A stretch of 12,563 nucleotides of DNA from Bacteroidales bacterium (GCA_031272415.1 JAISTU010000198.1:1-12563); one strand, 5' to 3'; shown: positions 1 through 7,217, counted from the first letter of the stretch. Notes: generated by a model from the letters alone, not told the origin. A program made the numbers and translations.

Positions 1-228
1 CACACTTTCAAAGGGCGACCGGACTTGGTAATTTCGTATCGCGGTTCAACTTTTATTATTGAATTTAAAGTGGCATTCAAAACCGACAATATAGAAGCAA
101 AACTCACCGAAGCAGAAACGCAAATCCGTGAAAAAGAGTACATTAAACCCTATCCTAACGCAATTTGTTTGGCAATGGTGATTGATGACACACAAAGGCA
201 AATTGTGAAATGTGAAGAGGTGGAATAA
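1..228 (+). CDS. C-terminal end of an AAA-ATPase / PD-(D/E)XK nuclease family protein (DUF1703 type), 5' truncated
   Basis: Frame 1 is open from the first base to a TAA at 226-228, giving 75 residues; the real start lies outside the window. The fragment opens with HTFKGRPDLV and continues to FIIEFKV. This is the D...(D/E)xK core of the PD-(D/E)XK nuclease fold, with Asp8, Glu21 and Lys23 of the fragment as the likely metal-binding and catalytic residues. The arrangement matches the C-terminal nuclease-like domain (PDDEXK_9) of the DUF1703-type AAA-ATPase proteins common in Bacteroidota. The rest is a helical tail ending in CEEVE, as expected for a normal C-terminus. The right edge of the window carries the N-terminal part of a second family member on the same strand. 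The stop codon runs directly into a 7-bp tandem repeat. The biological role of the family is not established; nuclease activity is inferred from the motif. Confidence 0.85.
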   Translation, partial: HTFKGRPDLVISYRGSTFIIEFKVAFKTDNIEAKLTEAETQIREKEYIKPYPNAICLAMVIDDTQRQIVKCEEVE

Positions 229-251
229 TTGAGAATTGAGAATTGAGAATT
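227..251. repeat. Tandem heptamer AATTGAG, three copies
   Basis: AATTGAG is repeated three times without interruption (227-247), followed by a partial copy. It overlaps the TAA stop of the preceding nuclease-family gene. The same heptamer appears in inverted orientation at 11083-11117, upstream of the second family member. It is not coding and has no obvious hairpin. Confidence 0.85.
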
Positions 252-406
252 TTTCCCAAATTTTAGAACGTTTTTTATGCGAAAATGCAAAAAAATCTCT
301 ACACTCTCTCCCAAAAAATCTTCTCAAAAATTACAATTTTTTATTTTTATTTACGTTTTTATTTGTTATATAAATTATTAAAAAAAAAAGACATTCTTTT
401 GCATAA

Positions 407-422
407 AGTTTTATATAAAACT
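407..422. promoter_or_regulatory. Perfect 16-bp palindrome abutting the lptD start codon
   Basis: AGTTTTATATAAAACT is a perfect palindrome with 8-bp arms, and the next base is the A of the lptD ATG. It occupies the place where the ribosome would load. It could be a protein-binding operator, or an RNA hairpin that limits translation initiation. Being AT-rich it may be chance: a perfect 16-mer of this composition is expected roughly once per window, but not specifically at a start codon. Function is inferred only. Confidence 0.35.
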
Positions 423-3140
423 ATGATATACAGACTGTTAATTGCAGTGATGGTGGGCGTGTCAGCAGGTTTTTTTCCGCTGTTACAGGCTCAAAGTATT
501 GGTATTGACTCAACTCAAACAGCAACAGATAGTTTGCACAAAGATAGTGTAAAGATAAGTGCGGACTCTTTGGAAATTGCTGTAAATGACTCATTATCTG
601 CACAAAACGACAGTTTAAATATTGATAGTTCAGCCGTTTTTAAGACAGCAAAAAATGCAATTGATGCAATTATTACTTATTCGGCGGAAGATTCGGTTAC
701 TTTTGACATCAAATTATCAATGGCATATCTGCATGACAGTTGCAATTTGGAGTATGAAGATTCTAAATTGTATTCCGATTATGTAGAGATTGACTTTGAA
801 AAGCGGGAATTGTATGCCAAAGGAGTTGCGGATACAGCCGAAAATTTGGCAGGGACGCCCGTTTTTAAGCAAGGGAGTTATGAAATTAAATCGGAGGAGT
901 TACGGTACAATTTCAACTCAAAGAAAGGCTTGATTTACAAAGTAATAACACAAGAAGGAGAAAGTTATTTACATGGTGCTATTGTCAAAAAAAATGCTGA
1001 CAATACAAGTTTTATCCGTCATGGAAAATATACAACTTGCAATTTGACGCATCCGCATTTTGAGATAGATTTCGGCAAAGCGAAGGTGATTCCAAATGAT
1101 AAAATAGTTACGGGACCTTTATATTTGCGGGTGGCGGATATACCTGTGCCGTTGGGGTTGCCGTTTGGTATTTTTCCCAATACTCAAAAGCAAAAAAACG
1201 GCTTTTTGATGCCCAATGATTACGGCGTAGAAGAACAGAGAGATATGGGCTTGTTTATCAAGGGATTAGGCTATTATTTTTCCGTAAAAGACAGAATAGA
1301 TTTTGCTATCACGGCGACCATTTACACAAGGGGAGCATTTGGGTTAAATTGGAAATCAAATTATGTAAAAAGGTACAAATTTAATGGAAATTTTGAATTA
1401 GAATACCTTTTCACCCCAAAAGGAGAGCGAAAAACAGAAAATTTTTATGTCGCGCATGAATTTAAAGTTGTTTTACAGCACAATCAGGATGCCAAAGCAC
1501 ATCCGCGAAATCGTTTTTCGGCAAATATTAACTTTCGCACTTCGGATGCCCCTACAACGGCAATGGCTTCTTATGAAGACATTACAAACAATCACTCCGA
1601 ATCTTCGGTCAGTTTTACAACTTCGTGGGGAAATTTGTTTAATTTTGGTATCAATGCGGACATAAGGCAAGATTTTCAAAATATTACAGACTCCGCTCGC
1701 CGAAATGAACGCAATCAATTCACACTTTCTTTGCCCAATATTAACTTCAATATCAGTCAGTTTTACCCTTTTAGAAGAAAAAAAGTAGTGGGCAAATTGC
1801 GTTTTTGGGAAAATATTTCCATGCAATATACATTGGATATTAAAGATAATATGTTTTATTCTTATGACAGTGCTTTGATTACGTCATTAAAAAGTCGTGC
1901 CCCGCAGTTCAATATAGGTGTAAATCATGTAATTCCACTCAAAAGCACTATCAAAATTTTCAAACATCTTTCGTGGGAAAATTCAGTTTCATTGACCGAA
2001 TCTTGGTCATTTAAAGGCATTCACAAAACGTGGTACAAAGACACCAACGGTTATGGCAAAACGTCAATAGATACCAATTGGGGATTTTGGGCAGCACATA
2101 ACCTTTCTATCAGTAGCAGTTTATCCACCACTTTGTATGGCATGTGGAGTCTCAAAAAAGGTCGCGTACAAGCATTCAGACACACATTAACGCCTTCTGT
2201 ATCATTTAGTTACAGACCGGGTGTCAATAAAAAGTTATACAACACTTATTACGACTCCATTCGCTCCCAAAACTACCCTTTACAAGGCGGTGAGGTACGA
2301 TATTCTGTATTGGAAGGCGTGAGCATGTTTGGCATTCCTGCCTATAAAACGTCTGCTTCTATTAATTTTTCAATCAGTAATCGCTTGGAAGTCAAAGTAA
2401 AACCTAAAAATGAAGGGGAAAGTATGAAAAAAATTACCTTGCTTGAAAGTTTCTCATTATCAACATCTTATGACTTTGCAGCAGACTCCTTAAAATGGCA
2501 ACCACTTTCACTTTCTGCACGAACTTTGTTGTTTAAAATTATCAATGTCGCTATGAGTATGAATTTTGACCCCTATTGCATTCAAAGGATTGATAGTAAT
2601 AGTGCCGTCAGAGTTAATAAATTGGAAATCAAAGAAAACCATCGATTGTTTAGATTTTCAAGCATGAGTTGGGATGTAAGTTTTGGATTGACGCTTAACC
2701 CTGAATTTTTCCGTAGTAAAAACAAATCCGGCGAGAAAAAAGAAGTTGAATCGCCCAGCAAATTTGGGAATTGGAACATTTCTATTTCCTACGTTTTGGC
2801 ATATAATATGAACGATAATTATTACTATTATCTCTATCATGACCGCCGAAATGACACCGTTTTTCTAAAATATAACAAAAACATTACTACTTCTGTGAGC
2901 GTGCAAGGTGATATTGAGATTACACCAAAGTGGAAAATCGGCTTTCGGACAGGCTATGATTTTATTAATAAAACCATTTCTTTTTCTGAATTTGAAATCG
3001 AAAGAGACCTGCATTGCTGGAAAATGGGCATCAAATGGCGTCCTTTTGGCACCTATCGCGGTTTTGAGTTCAACATCCAAGCCAAAGCCAATATTCTCAA
3101 AGATGCAAAATATAGCAGAAAAAAGAATTATTCGGAATAA
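423..3140 (+). CDS. lptD: LptD-like LPS assembly protein (Bacteroidota form)
   Basis: This is an outer-membrane protein that inserts lipopolysaccharide into the outer leaflet at the end of the Lpt transport bridge. I place the start at ATG 423, giving 905 residues, because it begins a clear signal peptide: MIYR, then a hydrophobic stretch to about residue 21, with likely cleavage after LLQA (residue 23). A Ser/Asp-rich spacer follows (about 25-75), then an OstA/LptA-like beta-jellyroll region (about 85-235). The family's hallmark stretch GPLYLRVADIPVPLGLPFG is at 231-249. From about 270 to the end there are alternating aromatic-rich strands, as expected for a large beta-barrel. Cys108 and Cys206 could form a periplasmic disulfide. 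The barrel does not end in an aromatic residue (it ends NYSE). The gene stands alone, facing fprA tail to tail. Identity as the Bacteroidota LptD family is firm; transport itself is inferred from the family. Confidence 0.87.
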   Translation: MIYRLLIAVMVGVSAGFFPLLQAQSIGIDSTQTATDSLHKDSVKISADSLEIAVNDSLSAQNDSLNIDSSAVFKTAKNAIDAIITYSAEDSVTFDIKLSMAYLHDSCNLEYEDSKLYSDYVEIDFEKRELYAKGVADTAENLAGTPVFKQGSYEIKSEELRYNFNSKKGLIYKVITQEGESYLHGAIVKKNADNTSFIRHGKYTTCNLTHPHFEIDFGKAKVIPNDKIVTGPLYLRVADIPVPLGLPFGIFPNTQKQKNGFLMPNDYGVEEQRDMGLFIKGLGYYFSVKDRIDFAITATIYTRGAFGLNWKSNYVKRYKFNGNFELEYLFTPKGERKTENFYVAHEFKVVLQHNQDAKAHPRNRFSANINFRTSDAPTTAMASYEDITNNHSESSVSFTTSWGNLFNFGINADIRQDFQNITDSARRNERNQFTLSLPNINFNISQFYPFRRKKVVGKLRFWENISMQYTLDIKDNMFYSYDSALITSLKSRAPQFNIGVNHVIPLKSTIKIFKHLSWENSVSLTESWSFKGIHKTWYKDTNGYGKTSIDTNWGFWAAHNLSISSSLSTTLYGMWSLKKGRVQAFRHTLTPSVSFSYRPGVNKKLYNTYYDSIRSQNYPLQGGEVRYSVLEGVSMFGIPAYKTSASINFSISNRLEVKVKPKNEGESMKKITLLESFSLSTSYDFAADSLKWQPLSLSARTLLFKIINVAMSMNFDPYCIQRIDSNSAVRVNKLEIKENHRLFRFSSMSWDVSFGLTLNPEFFRSKNKSGEKKEVESPSKFGNWNISISYVLAYNMNDNYYYYLYHDRRNDTVFLKYNKNITTSVSVQGDIEITPKWKIGFRTGYDFINKTISFSEFEIERDLHCWKMGIKWRPFGTYRGFEFNIQAKANILKDAKYSRKKNYSE

Positions 3141-3160
3141 ATTACAAAGACCGCAAAATA

Positions 3161-3207
3161 GCGAAAAATGGAGAGTGTTTTTTCGCCTTTCACCCCCCTT
3201 TTTTTTG
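3161..3207 (+). terminator. Candidate terminator between convergent lptD and fprA
   Basis: GCGAAAAA (3161-3168) and TTTTTCGC (3179-3186) form a perfect 8-bp stem with a 10-nt loop, 20 bases after the lptD stop. A C-run and then an uninterrupted T-run (3200-3207 region) follow. The T-run is separated from the stem by about 12 bases, so it is not a textbook intrinsic terminator. Because the genes converge here, the same stem could also serve fprA transcripts coming from the other side. Confidence 0.5.
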
Positions 3208-3237
3208 GCAAGGCATACCATTTTCCCTACAACAACT

Positions 3238-4446
3238 CTACGCTATCGAAACAACTTTCAACTTTTCAGCGACTGCTTGTCCGAGTGCAAAACATTGTTT
3301 TTCTTTGTCTTGCGAAAGTGCATGTTTATTTTCCACCGTTGGAGAAACCATTTGCCAATTCAACTTTTGAGCCAATTGAGTGAGAATATTCACCGCATTG
3401 CCATGCCAAGAGTATGAACCAAAACATGAATATACTTTGTTTTTAATACCCCTATGCTCAATTTGATGTACCAAAGTTTCTATAAGCGGAAACAGTTCAG
3501 TATTGTAGGTCGGACTGCCGATAATAAGTCCATTGTATTGAAAAATATCCGACAATATAAAAGAAGTATCCGTCTTTGAAACGTTGTAAATAATAGCATC
3601 TTTTACGCCACCGGCAATAACACCTTCACAAACAGCCTCCGCCATTTGCATTGTATGTCCGTACATACTGCCATACGCAATCACAACGCCCTCTTTTTGA
3701 GCCTCATACTTACTCCATTTATCGTACAAAGAGACCACTTTTGCAATTTCTTTTTGCCAAACAGGTCCATGTGTTGAACAAATAAATGAGATAGGCAATG
3801 CAGACAATTTTTTGAGAGCCGCTTGCGTAGGAGCACCATATTTTCCTACAATGCAAGCATAATAACGCCGCATTTCATCCCAATATTTATCCGTATTAAG
3901 TTGAGTATCCATAAAACCGCCATCATTTGTGCCAAAAGTACCAAAAGCATCAGCAGAGAACAAAATTTGCGTTTTTTGCTCATAAGTAACCATCACTTCG
4001 GGCCAATGCACCATTGGTGCCATAAAAAACGAAAGTTGATGTTCTCCTAACGAAATACTATCGCCTTCTTTGACCGTATGTATCTGATTATCAATGCCAA
4101 AATAACCTTTTAACATTTCAAACGTTTTAACATTCCCTACTATTTTTACATTAGGATATTTTTGACACACAAAACCGATAGAGCCTGCATGGTCGGGCTC
4201 CATGTGATTGATAATCAAATAATCAAGTGGTTTTCCTTGTAAAATATATTCTACATTTGCCAAAAATTGACCCACAAAATGAACATCTACCGTATCAATG
4301 AGTGCCGTTTGAACATCATTTATCAAATAGGAATTATACGCAACTCCCTGTGGCAGAGGTAAATAATTCTCAAAAAGTGTTTTCTCTCTATCATTTACCC
4401 CTACATAAAAAATATTTTCTACTATCTTTTTTTTACTACTGCTCAT
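3238..4446 (-). CDS. fprA: Flavodiiron protein (FprA family, O2/NO reductase)
   Basis: This cytosolic flavodiiron enzyme reduces O2 to water and/or NO to N2O, protecting anaerobes. With the ATG at 4446-4444 it has 402 residues, the normal length for the two-domain form. The N-terminal metallo-beta-lactamase-like domain carries the whole diiron ligand set: H81-x-E83-x-D85-H86 in NHMEPDH, H147 in MVHWPE, D166 in SADAFG and H226 in STHGP. The flavodoxin domain starts near residue 254 with the FMN phosphate loop GSMYGHT. There is no fused rubredoxin domain, but a free rubredoxin gene lies 211 bases upstream on the same strand and is the likely electron donor. The 199-base gap after the rubredoxin stop extends to the in-frame TTG at 4458, a less likely start because it adds only four residues (MCNN). 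Substrate preference for O2 or NO cannot be read from the sequence. Confidence 0.95.
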   Translation of the reverse strand: MSSSKKKIVENIFYVGVNDREKTLFENYLPLPQGVAYNSYLINDVQTALIDTVDVHFVGQFLANVEYILQGKPLDYLIINHMEPDHAGSIGFVCQKYPNVKIVGNVKTFEMLKGYFGIDNQIHTVKEGDSISLGEHQLSFFMAPMVHWPEVMVTYEQKTQILFSADAFGTFGTNDGGFMDTQLNTDKYWDEMRRYYACIVGKYGAPTQAALKKLSALPISFICSTHGPVWQKEIAKVVSLYDKWSKYEAQKEGVVIAYGSMYGHTMQMAEAVCEGVIAGGVKDAIIYNVSKTDTSFILSDIFQYNGLIIGSPTYNTELFPLIETLVHQIEHRGIKNKVYSCFGSYSWHGNAVNILTQLAQKLNWQMVSPTVENKHALSQDKEKQCFALGQAVAEKLKVVSIA

Positions 4447-4540
4447 ATTATTACACAAATATTACTTTAAAACAATTTTTTTGCTTTAAAGTTGATTCTT
4501 TTTTTTTTGTTTGAAAAAAAGAGTTGCCTTCAAATTCGTG

Positions 4541-4552
4541 TCACAGATGTGA
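4541..4552. promoter_or_regulatory. Inverted repeat TCACAGATGTGA upstream of fprA (possible operator)
   Basis: TCACA and TGTGA form a perfect inverted repeat with a 2-bp spacer, about 95 bases upstream of the fprA ATG in the 199-base rubredoxin-fprA gap. The half-sites are those used by Crp/Fnr-family regulators, but the orientation and spacing differ from their usual TGTGA-N6-TCACA. A 5-bp inverted repeat in a gap this size is not very unlikely by chance. No TAnnTTTG promoter is visible in this gap. Confidence 0.2.
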
Positions 4553-4657
4553 TATGATTAAAATAGCAATTAAACTTAAAATCAAGATTACTTACAAATA
4601 ATATTAGTTTCAATATTAAAAGCGACATGATTTTGAAAGCAACCGTATCACAAATCT

Positions 4658-4816
4658 TTATTCCATTACTTCAAATTGGTCTTTTGAGACGCCACACAAC
4701 GGACAAGTCCAGTCGTCAGGTATATCTTCAAAAGCCGTACCGGGGGCGATGCCTCCGTCGGGGTCACCAACTGCGGGGTCATATACATACCCGCACACTA
4801 CGCATACATATTTCAT
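4658..4816 (-). CDS. rub: Rubredoxin
   Basis: This is a small soluble one-iron electron carrier of 52 residues, the standard length for a single-domain rubredoxin. The ATG is at 4816-4814 and the TAA at 4660-4658. Both iron-binding knuckles are intact: CVVCGYVYDP near the N-terminus and CPLCGVSKDQFE near the C-terminus. Between them are the conserved DPDGGIAPGT loop and DIPDDWTCP. The gene starts 12 bases after the DUF4295 stop, so it is probably co-transcribed with rpmG and the DUF4295 gene. The next gene downstream is fprA. Rubredoxin is the known electron donor to flavodiiron proteins in anaerobes, so the pairing makes functional sense. Identification is essentially certain; the partner is inferred from the neighbourhood. 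Confidence 0.96.
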   Translation of the reverse strand: MKYVCVVCGYVYDPAVGDPDGGIAPGTAFEDIPDDWTCPLCGVSKDQFEVME

Positions 4817-4828
4817 ATTATTTTTACT

Positions 4829-4987
4829 TTATTGTTTTTGATTTAAAAAATCCTTTACTTGGTCGGTAGGCACAATGGTTTCTTGGAATGTATATGCACC
4901 TGTTTTTGCAGAGCGTTCCATCCTAATTACCTTTGCAAAGTCCTTACCTGTTGATTTCTTTAATGTTGCAACTACTTTCTTTGCCAT
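4829..4987 (-). CDS. DUF4295 family protein (Bacteroidota ribosomal-operon small protein)
   Basis: This is a 52-residue basic protein beginning MAKKVVATLKKSTGKDF, followed by KVIRMERSAKTGAYTFQE and IVPTDQVKDF. That is the DUF4295 pattern found almost only in Bacteroidota, usually right after rpmG. It starts 10 bases after the rpmG stop and ends 12 bases before rubredoxin. The high Lys content, small size and constant linkage with L33 suggest a ribosome-associated protein. Its actual role is not something I can establish from the sequence. In many Bacteroidota ftsY follows this gene; here rubredoxin does. Confidence 0.9.
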   Translation of the reverse strand: MAKKVVATLKKSTGKDFAKVIRMERSAKTGAYTFQETIVPTDQVKDFLNQKQ

Positions 4988-4997
4988 ATCTAATCAA

Positions 4998-5186
4998 TTA
5001 TTTAATTTCTTTATGAACTGTTACTTTTTTTAAATAGGGATTGTACTTTTTCAACTCTAAACGGTCTGGGGTATTTTTACGATTTTTTACCGTAATATAT
5101 CTTGACATACCCGCAACACCGGACGTTTTTTGCTCCGTACATTCCAAAATTATCTGCTGTCTTGCTTCCTTATTCTTTTTTGCCAT
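4998..5186 (-). CDS. rpmG: 50S ribosomal protein L33
   Basis: This is a 62-residue ribosomal protein of the large subunit, near the tRNA exit site. The sequence shows the L33 core: IILECTEQKTSG, then SRYITVKNRKNTPDRLELKKYNP and a terminal VTVHKEIK. Only one cysteine (in ECTEQ) is present, so this is the zinc-free (C-minus) form with no intact CxxC pair. It heads a minus-strand cluster with DUF4295 and rubredoxin. The usual upstream partner rpmB (L28) is absent; parB lies upstream instead. A promoter of the GTGTATCTTTG type sits 38 bases upstream of the ATG. Confidence 0.96.
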   Translation of the reverse strand: MAKKNKEARQQIILECTEQKTSGVAGMSRYITVKNRKNTPDRLELKKYNPYLKKVTVHKEIK

Positions 5187-5224
5187 CTTCTTTTGTTATA
5201 TGATTAAAAAAAATTACTAAAATA

Positions 5225-5235
5225 CAAAGATACAC
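5225..5235 (-). promoter_or_regulatory. Promoter -7 element for rpmG-DUF4295-rubredoxin
   Basis: On the minus strand GTGTATCTTTG contains the exact Bacteroidota -7 consensus TAnnTTTG, 38 bases before the rpmG ATG. A conventional -33 TTTG box at the usual 19-21 bp spacing is not evident. The same 11-mer occurs upstream of parA and etfB. Its position indicates that rpmG has its own start rather than depending on read-through from parB. Confidence 0.6.
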
Positions 5236-5300
5236 TTTTTTTGCAATAAATTCTTAAAATCACAAAAAAATGTTGTTTTTATTTTTCCTTTTTTTTATGC

Positions 5301-6209
5301 TCAACTTTGACTTAATTTATCTGTAATTCGCTCAAAATCAGCATCCGACTTAAAAGTAATTTGAATTTTACCTTTCCCTTTGGCAGTACGACTAATTTCT
5401 ATTTCCGTATCAAAAATATTTCTCAACTGCTTTTTTACATTTTGAAAATGAATAGGCAAATTCACTTTTGTAGGGACAGTTTTTTCTTCTTTATTGCTTA
5501 ATTGTCGCATAAGGGCTTCCACTTGTCGCACAGACATATCTTCGGAAAGTATTTTTTGCATAATTTCCACTTGTTGAGCCTCATCATCTATGGTCGCCAA
5601 CATTTTGGCATGCCCCATTGTCAATTGATTTTCACAAATGGCTTTTTGTACTGTCGGGCATAATTTAAGCAATCGTAAATAGTTGGTAATCAGTGTTCTA
5701 CTTTTAGAAACTTTTTCTGCCAAATCTTCTTGTCTTATGTCGCATTCACTAATCAACCTTTGGAAAGAGAGTGCAATTTCAATCGGATTGAGGTCGCTGC
5801 GCTGAATGTTTTCAATCAATCCCATTTCCAACATTTGCAAATCATCCGCCGTGCGAATGTATGCCGTAATTTGGGTCAATCCTGCCATTTTGGACGCCCG
5901 CAAACGTCGTTCACCTGCAATAAGTTGATAATGACCATTTTCTATTTTTCTAACAGTAATGGGCTGAATAAGACCTACATTTTTGATAGAATCCGACAAC
6001 TCTTGCAATGCTTGTACCTCAAATTCAGTACGTGGCTGCCACGGATTTGCCTCTATGGTATCAATATCAATAGCCGTCAAATCTGCCTCTTTGATACGAC
6101 TGGGCGAATCGGAGGTAATAATATCTTTGGAAGGCTGCTTGTAACCCTCTCCTAATAAAGCATCTAAACCTTGTCCTAAGCCTCTTTTCTTTGTTTGTTT
6201 TTCGGGCAT
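5301..6209 (-). CDS. parB: Chromosome partitioning protein ParB (Spo0J)
   Basis: This 302-residue ParB/Spo0J protein is a CTP-dependent DNA clamp that loads at parS sites near the origin. The N-terminus has the KKRGLGQGLDALLG motif (about 7-20) seen in chromosomal ParB. The ParB/Srx domain follows, with IEANPWQPR (52-60) and the CTP-binding GERRLRAS (99-106). The second phosphate-contacting motif ENIQRSDLNPIE is at 133-144. A helix-turn-helix region that reads parS spans about 159-181 (QEDLAEKVSKSRTLITNYL). The lysine-rich linker at 240-262 leads to a C-terminal dimerisation region. The start is 6 bases after the parA stop, so the two are translated from one message. No parS 16-mer was seen in the window. 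Confidence 0.96.
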   Translation of the reverse strand: MPEKQTKKRGLGQGLDALLGEGYKQPSKDIITSDSPSRIKEADLTAIDIDTIEANPWQPRTEFEVQALQELSDSIKNVGLIQPITVRKIENGHYQLIAGERRLRASKMAGLTQITAYIRTADDLQMLEMGLIENIQRSDLNPIEIALSFQRLISECDIRQEDLAEKVSKSRTLITNYLRLLKLCPTVQKAICENQLTMGHAKMLATIDDEAQQVEIMQKILSEDMSVRQVEALMRQLSNKEEKTVPTKVNLPIHFQNVKKQLRNIFDTEIEISRTAKGKGKIQITFKSDADFERITDKLSQS

Positions 6210-6215
6210 AATATT

Positions 6216-7034
6216 TTATTTCTTCTTTTTGTTTGTGTTTTGTTTTGCTTCTTTTTTATCGGGATTATCCGGTTGATTTTTTTCAATAATTTCCCTTGCC
6301 AAATTGAGATAATTGACGGCACCTTTTGAGGAAGCATCATACAATATAACAGGTTTTTGAAAACTTGGCGCCTCCGACAAACGTACATTTCTGAAAATTA
6401 CTGTCTCAAAAACCAATTGTTTAAAATGTAATTGAACATCTTCCACTACCTGATTGCTCAACCGTGTGCGATTGTCGTACATGGTTAATAAAATACCTTC
6501 AATATTGAGGTTATTGTTGAGATTTGACTGCACAATTTTAATAGTATTGAGCAATTTACCCAATCCTTCCAACGCAAAATATTCACATTGAACGGGTATT
6601 AAAACCGTATTGGCAGCCGTGAGCGCATTGAGCGTAATTAAACCCAAAGAAGGAGCGCAGTCAATAAGAATGTATTCATAATTATCAACTATCGGCGTCA
6701 AAACGTCCTTCATCATAAATTCTCTATTAGGCATATCCACCATTTCCAATTCAGCCCCTACTAAATCAATATGAGCAGGAATAATATCCAATTTAGGCAC
6801 TTCTGTTGGGCGTATTGCTGCTTCTACTTTGGCTTCTCCAATCATTACCTCATAAATACTTGTTTCCTTTTTGCGTGGGTCAAGTCCCAAGCCGGAGGAA
6901 GTATTTGCCTGCGGGTCTGCATCTATCACCAATGTACGATGTTCAAGCACTGCCAAAGATGCTGCCAAATTGATGGCGGTTGTGGTCTTCCCCACTCCAC
7001 CTTTTTGATTTGCTATTGCGATTATCTTTCCCAT
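6216..7034 (-). CDS. parA: Chromosome partitioning ATPase ParA (Soj)
   Basis: This 272-residue MinD/ParA-family ATPase binds nucleoid DNA as an ATP dimer and is stimulated by ParB to segregate origins. The deviant Walker A QKGGVGKTTTAINLA (10-24) includes the signature lysine K11 and the P-loop K16. VIDADPQANTSSGLG and ILIDCAPSLGL give the Walker A' and Walker B regions. The short N-terminus with no HTH domain marks the chromosomal (Soj) rather than the large plasmid type. The C-terminus is a lysine-rich tail ending in KKKK, which could help DNA binding. Transcription probably starts from the GTGTATCTTTG promoter 35 bases upstream. parB follows after 6 bases. Confidence 0.96.
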   Translation of the reverse strand: MGKIIAIANQKGGVGKTTTAINLAASLAVLEHRTLVIDADPQANTSSGLGLDPRKKETSIYEVMIGEAKVEAAIRPTEVPKLDIIPAHIDLVGAELEMVDMPNREFMMKDVLTPIVDNYEYILIDCAPSLGLITLNALTAANTVLIPVQCEYFALEGLGKLLNTIKIVQSNLNNNLNIEGILLTMYDNRTRLSNQVVEDVQLHFKQLVFETVIFRNVRLSEAPSFQKPVILYDASSKGAVNYLNLAREIIEKNQPDNPDKKEAKQNTNKKKK

Positions 7035-7069
7035 CTATTTACTTTTTTTCTTAATAAATTTATAAAATG

Positions 7070-7080
7070 CAAAGATACAC
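7070..7080 (-). promoter_or_regulatory. Promoter -7 element for parAB
   Basis: On the minus strand GTGTATCTTTG followed by CA matches the Bacteroidota TAnnTTTG element, 35 bases before the parA ATG. It is embedded in a 36-bp module (7070-7105) that is repeated almost exactly upstream of etfB. The AATTAAA heptamer array lies where the -33 region would be, and no clear -33 box is visible. Confidence 0.6.
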
Positions 7081-7105
7081 AAATTTCTCAATTAAAAATT
7101 AAAAA
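7070..7105 (-). repeat. 36-bp promoter module shared with etfB, copy 1
   Basis: This segment and 10975-11010 match at 34 of 36 positions by eye. They share the -7 element, an AATTTGTG stretch and two AATTAAA heptamers. Both copies lie 31-35 bases upstream of minus-strand start codons, so the module is a mobile or co-inherited promoter region rather than random similarity. Confidence 0.75.
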
Positions 7106-7110
7106 TTAAA
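7090..7110. repeat. Tandem heptamer AATTAAA, three copies
   Basis: Three exact copies of AATTAAA form the left outer arm of the inverted-repeat element. Two copies of the same heptamer lie upstream of etfB (10995-11008). Confidence 0.8.
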
Positions 7111-7145
7111 AATGTAGATTAGAGTGTAGGGTATAGTGTGTAGCG

Positions 7146-7178
7146 TGTAGGGATTTGATTATCAAATATTTACCTACA
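7146..7178 (-). terminator. Hairpin downstream of the acd operon, possible terminator
   Basis: TGTAGG/CCTACA arms enclose a 7-bp ATTTGAT/ATCAAAT stem with a single-base loop. The hairpin starts about 40 bases after the acyl-CoA dehydrogenase stop on the minus strand, and before the parA promoter. It would separate the etf-acd operon from parAB. There is no T-run directly after it on the minus strand, so a simple intrinsic terminator is not shown. Confidence 0.4.
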
Positions 7179-7217
7179 ATCTCTTAATTTTTATTTTTTA
7201 ATTGAATCTATCCGCTT

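Larger units (their letters stand above)
7088..7205. repeat. Nested inverted-repeat element (MITE-like) between acd and parA
   Basis: The outer arms 7088-7109 and 7184-7205 are inverted repeats with one mismatch over 22 bp (TCAATTAAAA... at each end). Inside are degenerate GTGTAG units (7114-7152). A second nested hairpin lies within: TGTAGG (7146-7151) with CCTACA (7173-7178), enclosing ATTTGAT-T-ATCAAAT (7153-7167). The whole element is about 118 bp. It lacks any coding capacity and fills most of the gap between the acyl-CoA dehydrogenase stop and the parA promoter. The shape is that of a small non-autonomous element, but the arms are also low-complexity and AT-rich. Confidence 0.6.

Noticed and set aside
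285..422. A 46-residue N-terminal extension of the lptD frame from ATG 285
   Set aside because: It is rich in Phe/Tyr/Leu/Lys, crosses a run of ten A's, and would bury the clear signal peptide that starts at ATG 423.
2908..3417. Plus-strand open frame of 169 residues spanning the lptD end and fprA
   Set aside because: It overlaps lptD in another frame and lies antisense to fprA, with no recognisable domain or start signal.
4447..4458. TTG start adding four residues (MCNN) to FprA
   Set aside because: The ATG at 4446-4444 gives the normal family length and the extra residues match nothing in the family.
5301..7034. parAB as evidence of a plasmid
   Set aside because: ParA lacks the plasmid-type HTH extension, ParB has the chromosomal N-terminal motif, and rpmG, lptD and etf genes are chromosomal neighbours.
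7090..7152. CRISPR-like array from the short repeats
   Set aside because: Units are 7 bp with no spacers of constant length and there are no cas genes.
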